A stretch of 64,000 nt of DNA from Ariolimax columbianus (lineage: Eukaryota; Mollusca; Gastropoda; Stylommatophora; Arionidae). The translations under genes were made by a program, and so were the position numbers. The DNA lies in contig JAVGWX010000013.1 of the NCBI GenBank assembly GCA_036924085.1, forward strand, positions 52,930,404-52,994,403. The letters run 5' to 3'. Below, piece by piece: positions 57,590-64,000 of the stretch (positions are counted from its first letter, which is position 1; each line of letters opens with the position of its first letter). Under the pieces are notes generated by a model that was given only the letters and a program-made list of their open reading frames with translations, was not told where the DNA came from and searched no databases.

Positions 57590-60500
57590 TGGAGAGGGGG
57601 GATCTGCTGGCTGGACAACAGCGGTCCTCGCATCAATATGCTGAGGCAGGCACTAGAGAGGATTCACGTCAGAACCCATAGAAAAAACGCCTACAATGAG
57701 GCTTGGTTGCTTGAACTTACGCACCATGACCTCAATTATAGACCAGGAACTCAAAAGGCTTAGAGTCGACATCGTCACCCTCCAAGAAACGCATTTGGCC
57801 GATTCTGGGTATCTGATGGAAAAGGACTACACGTTGTTCTGGCAAGGGATATGAGTGGAGGACGTGTGAGAACATGGCGTTGGCTTTGCCATTAAAAACT
57901 CCCTTCTAGGATCAACAGAGATATGGCAAAAGGCACACAGCGGTTATTATCTCTTCGTCTTCAAACATCCAATGCCATAGTTAATCTGATCAGCGTGTAT
58001 GCTCCTACACTTGGCCCCACTAGTGACTCCAAGGATGAGTTCTATCAGCAGCTGACCTCACTCATCACAAGTATTCCTAGTGAGGAACACCTGATTCTAC
58101 TTGGGAACTTTAATGCAAGGGTGGGCGCCGATCACGACTCCAGGTATATGTGCATGGGAAAGTGCGGTGTCGAAAAGATGAATGAAAATGGACAGCGGCT
58201 ATTGGAGCTGTGTGCCTACGAGGACCTGTGCATCACTAACACCTTCTTCCAAACAAAGCGTCAACACAAAGTATTCTGGAGACATCGTCACTCCAGACAT
58301 AGGCATCAGCTGGACCTGATCATCACTAGACAGTCTGAACTGAAACATGTTTTGCAAACCCGCACATTTCACAGTGCACAATGCAATCCTGACCACTCAC
58401 TGGTCTGCTGCAAAATGAGACTCCAGCCCTAGAAGAGCCACCGCACAAGACCTGTGGGTAAATCCCGCAAAAACACAGGCGGAACTGATATTCCTGAAAG
58501 GGTGAAAGAATTCACAAAATCCCTCTCTGATAATGGCAAAACAGAGCACTATTGGAAACGCTACAGAAAGGTGGGAACACATCAGAGGGTCAATACACAC
58601 CCCAGCCTTGGCTGTCTTTGGAAAGAAGACAACAAGCAGAAATTACTGGTTTGAGGGTAGGTCTGCCATCCTTGCAACAGCCATTAAAAAGCGCTAATCT
58701 ACTCACCTGGAGTTTAAGATTTCCCAGAGCAGAGTACAGTACAGAGACTGGCAAGGAAATGTACAAATGATTACTGGCTTCAACTCTGTAAGTTCATACA
58801 GTCAGCATCGGATACTGGTAACATCAGGGCAATGTGCGAGGGCATAAAAAAAGTATTTGGACCAACAAAAGAGTCTACAGCACCTCTGAAATCTGTGACA
58901 GGTTAGATTATTCTGGACAGGGATATGCTAATGAAGTCTATTCAGTCTTATACACCTGTAATAATGTAGTGGCAGACTCTGCTCTCGAGATGGGCCGAAC
59001 ACTATTCAGCCTTGTACACCTGTAATAATGTAGTGGCAGACTCTGCTCTCGAGATGAGCCGAACACTATTCAGCCTTGTACACCTGTAATAATGTAGTGG
59101 CAGACTCTTCAATATCTGTATGAGCATATCTGCCAGTGTTGGGATGAGGGGGCAGTATCACAGGACATGAGAGACGCCAACATAATCACCCTTTACAAGA
59201 AAAAGGAAGACAAAGGAGACTGCAACCATTACAGAGGAATATCGCTCCTCAACACCATAGGCAAAGTGTATGCTCATGTCATCCTGAGTAGGCTGCGTAA
59301 GCTGGCCGACAGGGTGTATCCAGAGTCTCAGTGTGGTTTTCGCGCAGAGCGGTCCACCGTTGATATGGTCTTTTCACTGAGACAATTTTGAAGAGAAATG
59401 CTGAGAACAACACAGACCACTATTTCTTGCCTTCATTGACCTCACCAAGGCATTCGACCTGGTAAACAGAGAGGCTCTTTTCAAAGTATTGTCTAAAGGT
59501 GGCTGCCCAGCTAAACTACTGAGTATGATTAGGTCTTTCATGTGGGCATGAAATGTACAGTGCTGCATGATGGTCAGGAATCCGAGGCTTTCGACATTAA
59601 CTATGGAGTTAAACAAAGTTGTGTCCTGGCCCAACATTATTCTGCATTTTCTTTGCTATCGTTCTTAGACACGTCTTTGGAACTTCCACAGAGGGGGGTC
59701 TTTCCGCATGCTAGGTCAGATGGGAGACTTCAATCTAACTAGACTGCAAGCAAAAAGTAAGAGAAAGGAGACTGTCATTCAGGATATGCTCTTCGCAGAT
59801 GATGCTGCCCTGGTCATCCACACAAAAGTCGAATTACAGATCCTCATTAATAGGTTGGCAAATCCTGTTTGGACTCACCATCAGCGTAAAAAAGACGAAA
59901 GTGATAGCTCAGGGTCTAGATCCTCCAATTGTCTTAAATGATAAAAATCTGGAGATAGTAATTCACTTCAACTACCTCGGATATATCATTATCGACAACC
60001 TTTCACTGGACGCAGAGGTGCAGGAACAACTAGGAATGGCCTCACCAGCACTTGCCAGGCTCACATAGAGAGTGTGGAAAAACAATATGCTGACCATCTC
60101 CATAAAGGTTGCTGTGTACAGATCATGTGTGATTAGTACCGTGCTCTATGGCAACGAAACATGGACATGAAAAAATGCTAAATGCTTTTCATATACGCTG
60201 CCTGAGGCACATACTTGGAATTTCATGGAGTGACAGAGTGACTAACAACGTAGTATTGGACTGTGCAAAGATTGTCAGCCTAGTTATGCTCCTACGCCAG
60301 CGCCGCTTGTGTTGGCTTGATCACTTGTGCAGAATGGAGGATGGGCGAATACCAAAAGATATAATTTACGGAGAGCTGACCACGGTCAAGCGTAAAAAAG
60401 GTAGACGCTTCCTCCGCTACAAAGATGTTTGCAAGCGTGACCTGAAGGCGTTGGATACGAAAACCTGCAACTGGGAGGAACTTGCTAAAGACAGACCCGG

Positions 60501-60670
60501 CTGTAGGCAGGCTTTGTGTGTTGGTCTGCAAGCAGGAGGAGACAGGATGCGTCAAGATGCAGACTACAAACGTTTGCAGTGAAAGCTAGGGCAACAACTG
60601 ACTGTCCCCATCTAGTGTGAAGTCCATTGTCTTTCGAGACTGACAGGATGCCAATCAATCATTATAGAAA
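57590..60670 (+). mobile_element. LINE-B, longest copy: endonuclease, RT, C-terminal region
   Basis: Endonuclease from about 57600; open 57923-58432 with VNLISVYAPTLGPTSDSKDE, LILLGNFNARVGADHDS, FWRHRHSRHRHQLDLIITR and CNPDHSLVCCKMRLQP, the last catalytic blocks. Linker 58450-59160 with a 64-bp tandem triplication. RT: DANIITLYKKKEDKGDCNHY, ESQCGFRAERSTVDMVF, LTKAFDLV (shifted), DMLFADDAALVIHTK. End: FNYLGYIIIDNLSLDAEVQE, FHIRCLRHILGISWSDRV, LDHLCRMEDGRIPKDIIYGE, stopping at 60582; 3' sequence to GAGACTGACAGGATGCC near 60645. About ten lesions. Any ORF1 is absent. Confidence 0.9.
58925..59110. repeat. 64-bp unit repeated about 2.8 times inside LINE-B
   Basis: TACACCTGTAATAATGTAGT recurs at 58951, 59015 and 59079, exactly 64 bp apart; the units are almost identical. 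Confidence 0.95.
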
Positions 60671-61129
60671 TCATCAATGCAAATGCATACAATTAGTGTT
60701 GGTGGCAGATTTCCTCTGAGGTCCACTGCAATGATTTCAGAAGCTTGTGTAGATCAAGTCAGTATTTGTTACTATTTCTAATTTAGATCTCCATTAATAA
60801 ACTGAAATGGTATATAATTCTGAGCTTAATCAGTTGGAAAACAACTACATCCACATTTCTGTACTGTGTCCAGTAGGGGATAAATAAATTGGAGAATTCA
60901 CAAAATACGTGATTCAATAAGAGGTGAAGCATTGTGTGATGATGTGTTGTTAGTCTACCACATTATTAATTTTTTTTTTTTTTTTTCACCACTGGGCTAG
61001 GTAACATCACTGTCAAGGTCACAGTACAAAAAGTTGAAATATTTCCAGAATGAAGAAATGCCACTGGTGAAATGTGCTACATGTTTATGCTTCATGAATC
61101 TACACTGCCAATGAAATGACAGACTACAT
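60671..61129. other. Non-coding, T-run, nothing recognised
   Basis: A pure T run lies at about 60969-60986. No similarity seen. Confidence 0.4.
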
Positions 61130-61780
61130 CTAAGTCATCACCACCTTTGAGATGGAATGCTGAGAATGGTGCAATGAGAAAGTGGAACACGAGATTGAGC
61201 AGCTAATAAGTGATAATACTTTGTATGATGAAACTGTTGTATATGCAGATGAATCATTGATGTGCGGTGAGAAATGGGAATGAGGGTGCTTTGCTGGAAT
61301 GAGAGGTAAGGTTGCGACCAAGAGGAGTGGTGTACACATGACAACAACTTTGAGTATGAGAATGCAGATCAAGGCCATGACTTCAGCACTGAGGCAGCTA
61401 TCTGAGACCTCATTAACATTGTATCGAACTCCCAATCCTTGCTTCGAAAGGTACAGAAGGATTAGCTACAGCATGAGTGGATAGCAGACATTGAGGCTTC
61501 AAGCCTTCAGGTACTTGTGTGGATCACTGTCCTGGTTATTCTGGGGTTCATGACAATGAACGAGTCAATGTCCTTGCCTTAAAGGCATCCATAGTTTGAC
61601 TTTGAATATGGATAAGGGTGACATTCTGTGGTTGATCAATGACCATCTCTTGTATGTTGGCACTGCAATTGATGAACTAGCAATTCACAGATTGTAAAAG
61701 TTTTAAATAAATGGCTGATTGAACAGAGAAGGATACCTGAAAAGATGAAGATGGAAAATGTACAATCAGCTGGTTTACTA
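61130..61780 (+). mobile_element. RNase H-like retroelement scrap
   Basis: Near 61480-61600 shifted frames read HEWIADIEASSLQVL, WITV.PGYSGVHDNERVNVLA and KGDILWLINDHLLYVGTAID, resembling the W.PGH.G..GNE.AD.LA block of RNase H plus the following text. No intact domain. Confidence 0.45.
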
Positions 61781-61829
61781 ATACCATCAAAAATCCACTT
61801 TGCTTTTTTGTTATTTGACTATTTATTGC

Positions 61830-62659
61830 GTTTGTAGATCAAGAAAACGTTTTCGGTCAGGTAGACAGACAATATCTATGGAAATTATTGGCTATCTAAA
61901 TAGTAAACAATCACCTAATCAACCTATGCAAAAGTCTTTACATGGATAGCCTGTGAGTGCTCTGTTAGAACAACAACCGGACTCTCAGAAAAATTTCATA
62001 TCAAATCTGGGGTACGGCAAGGATGTGTGTAATCTCCTTTGTTGTTCATCACATATGTAGATCACATATGTAAAACAGCCAACCAAAATAAAGGAATCAA
62101 CATTGGTGAACTCTTGAACAAACATATTTACGCAGATGTCCAAGCTGTCATAGCAACTTCAGAAATACAATTACAACAACATATTGACAAACCAAATACA
62201 ACATGTAAAGAATACAGCATGAAAATCAACGTAGAAAAAACTGAGATGATGAAAATTTCCAGACAAGCAGGAGAAACCAATATCTTAATTGAAAAGCAGC
62301 AAATCAAATACTTTGGAAGGACATTATCAGCAGATGGAAGAATCACCATGAAAATCCAACAAAGATGCAATAAGGCAAATCAAATCATTTGGGCAATTAA
62401 CACTAATACTTAATTGCAAGCACGTGACATTAAATACCAAAAGACCTTTATACAACATGATTTTCATCCTGACACTATGCTACCAATGTCAAAACTGAAC
62501 ACTAACATCAATTGAAAAATGACAAATTGTAACAACAGAAATTAATTGCCTGCAAAAAATATGGGGTGTAACAAGGAGAGACAGGATCAGAAACGATGAC
62601 ATCAGGATACTGGTAGGAATAACACCAGTATTGCACTCAAAGAGATGATAAATGGTTTC
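61830..62659 (+). mobile_element. LINE-D copy, RT palm region
   Basis: Shifted EKAFDQVDRQYLWKLL-like start (61840), GVRQGCV-like (62010), open 62039-62413 with ANQNKGINIGELLNKHIYAD (FADD box reduced to YAD), YSMKINVEKTEMMKIS and YFGRTLSADGRITMKIQQ. Its end is interrupted by SINE2. Confidence 0.75.
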
Positions 62660-62673
62660 ATATGGGTATGTAC

Positions 62674-63035
62674 GGGATCAAGGTGCTGAGCAGCACATGA
62701 GCTGCAGTGGTTAGCGACCCATAGCTGACTGCTAGCGTCAGGGCCAGCGAACCATAGCTTCCAAGACCCTTCTACACATCCATGCAGTAATACTGGATAA
62801 CAGGCTGCAGCAGGGCAGACTGGCTAAGGAGAAGGGATCGAAGAGGGAATGCTAACCCGGTACTCAAAAAATGCTTGCTGAAGTTAGATGTGTTGGACCG
62901 AAAGGTGCAAATATCGCAGCCAAGCTGTAAACTACGATACAGCGCATTCCGTTCTCTGGACTACATTCTGCTACTTAAGCCATTTCAGGGTTTGGTAGTG
63001 GAAGATTGAGAACAAACGAGGAAGAAGAAGAAGAG
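62674..63035 (+). mobile_element. SINE2 copy, near full length, with target duplication and (GAA)n tail
   Basis: ATATGGGTATGTAC (62660-62673) and ATATGGGTGTGTAC (63036-63049), one mismatch, flank it. Head: GAGCTGCAGTGGTTAGCGAC (tRNA A-box-like); core GCTGAAGTTAGATGTGTTGG; tail GAGGAAGAAGAAGAAGA. Confidence 0.92.
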
Positions 63036-63059
63036 ATATGGGTGTGTACACAGCTGGTC

Positions 63060-63975
63060 CTCATGAGTATGCTGTAGTTAGATTCTGTTCAGGTGTTTGT
63101 TTAGTGAGATGTGTTGAATTCTCAGTCGGAAAATGGTACTCTGATCTTTCCTTGTGAGTTGATTTATACTGTAATTTGGATTGGGGTTTGCCATATGTCT
63201 GTAGACCTCCCTCCCCGTGTTTCCCATGGCCCATCTGTTCATCCAAATTTCTTTGTTTGCTGTTCTTATGAGCTGTTTGTAAATTTTGTTGCTGTATGTG
63301 GCTATTCTTGTATTGATCCCTTCTTTGCTAGTCTGTCTGCTTTGTCATTGCCAGGTGTGTTTGAGTGTCCAGAGATCCACTGCAGAACTATTTTGACAAC
63401 ATGGGAAGTGATAATGTGGTCAAAGTCTAGAGATATTTGGATAAGGTCTGGTCTACAATAACCAGCAACTTCTAATGCTTGAAGGACTAACATTGAATCT
63501 GTGAAAACAGCAATGTTTTGGGCCTTTGAAAGAAAGGCATCAAAAACTTTACTCAGATGGTACAAAACGGCTTCAAGTGCAGTGATTTCAGCTTCATAGT
63601 TGGAGCGAACCTCCCTACAAGCATCAGACAGCTCATCAGAGGATCTGTCCGGGTATTCTATATTAATGCCATAAACTGCTTTGATGGTGGCTTTAAATGC
63701 AGATCAATCAGTATATACATGTATCCATTCATTTTGCCAGTATTTGTGGTGGTTTAAAGAATGTTTGTGGTGGTATATCTTTTAATACTCTTTGTAACTT
63801 TTCTCTTCTTTCTGGGAATTGATATATTTCTTTGATTTCATTAACATGGTGAAGTACAGACTTTTGTTTAATTGTACTTTTTGGCTGAGCAATGCTTTTT
63901 AGATTTAACGGATTCAAGGTCAAAGGTCGACCATGATAAAGCATTGAAATATCTGAGGTGGTGAATATCATTGTG
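63060..63975 (-). mobile_element. RNase H domain of a LINE, minus strand, right-edge element
   Basis: From 63971 downward: ERREKLQRVLKDIPPQTFFK, then IHVYTD.SAFKATIKAVYGI (first catalytic Asp), SNYEAEITALEAVLYHLSKV (Glu), 63565-63302 open with NIAVFTDSMLVLQALEVAGY (Asp) and LQWISGHSNTPGNDKADRLA (Asp). All four catalytic positions are visible, split by one stop. The RT should lie right of the window. Confidence 0.8.
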
Positions 63976-64000
63976 CATGAAGCACACAGTACAGCTCATT

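Overview
The window is animal (metazoan) nuclear DNA, AT-rich, with almost no intact open reading frame. It looks like one long protein-coding gene on the minus strand whose introns are filled with decayed mobile elements. An 18S rRNA fragment at 40327-41129 reads like lophotrochozoan/molluscan 18S. The tRNA-derived SINEs and the mix of CR1-, Jockey-, I-like, Penelope- and Merlin-type elements fit a mollusc. A cephalopod is plausible, but this is inference and I could not search any database.

Host gene: fourteen minus-strand exons between 56543 and 1477 encode about 480 residues of a TMEM87-family (GOST / LU7TM, Golgi) seven-transmembrane protein. Every splice phase agrees from exon to exon, and the order runs from lumenal domain to cytoplasmic acidic tail. 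The signal peptide and first exon(s) must lie right of 56543 and the last exon(s) left of 1477. Thirteen introns are seen, of 291 bp to about 11.5 kb. One, 22523 to 20376, has AT-AC ends and textbook U12 signals (ATATCCTTTA donor, TTCCTTAAC branch site), so it should need the minor spliceosome.

Intron contents, left to right: a LINE-A fragment (1-745), minisatellite and LINE-B remnants (2.7-5.4 kb), a LINE-A copy (5.7-8.1 kb), an endonuclease remnant (9.2-10.1 kb), a LINE with a SINE nested in it (12-12.9 kb), a decayed gene-like sequence (13.4-14.4 kb), minus-strand LINE-B/C (14.7-18.1 kb), minus-strand CR1 (18.9-20.0 kb), LINE-C and SINE3 (21.3-23.1 kb), a DDE transposase (25.8-26.5 kb), Jockey-like and LINE-A pieces (26.5-28.2 kb), two tandem arrays (28.7 and 29.8 kb), a CR1 with zinc-finger/esterase ORF1 (30.7-33.2 kb), SINE1 copies, a Merlin-like transposase (34.7-35.8 kb), SINE3 and LINE-D (38.3-39.6 kb), the rDNA-LINE chimera (39.6-43.5 kb), LINE-D/LINE-I/SINE remnants (43.5-46.1 kb), LINE-E (47.3-48.2 kb), LINE-F and a Penelope-like RT (51.2-52.7 kb), RNase H and LINE-C pieces (53.3-55.3 kb), nested SINEs (55.4-55.9 kb), the longest LINE-B copy (57.6-60.7 kb) and further fragments to the right edge. 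LINE-A to LINE-I are local labels for families I can tell apart by shared text; clades are named only where motifs allow.

Most notable: the block 39608-43505 is flanked by a perfect 13-bp target-site duplication (ATTCCACTCGTTA). It consists of an 82-bp piece of 18S, then 5' external-transcribed-spacer-like DNA, then the first ~800 bp of 18S, then the 3' half of an RNase H-bearing LINE with a (GAA)n tail, all in one orientation. The simplest reading is one retrotransposition event in which the LINE reverse transcriptase jumped from its own RNA onto pre-rRNA, and then once more onto rRNA, before integrating. A second theme is a set of SINE families that share modules in different combinations.
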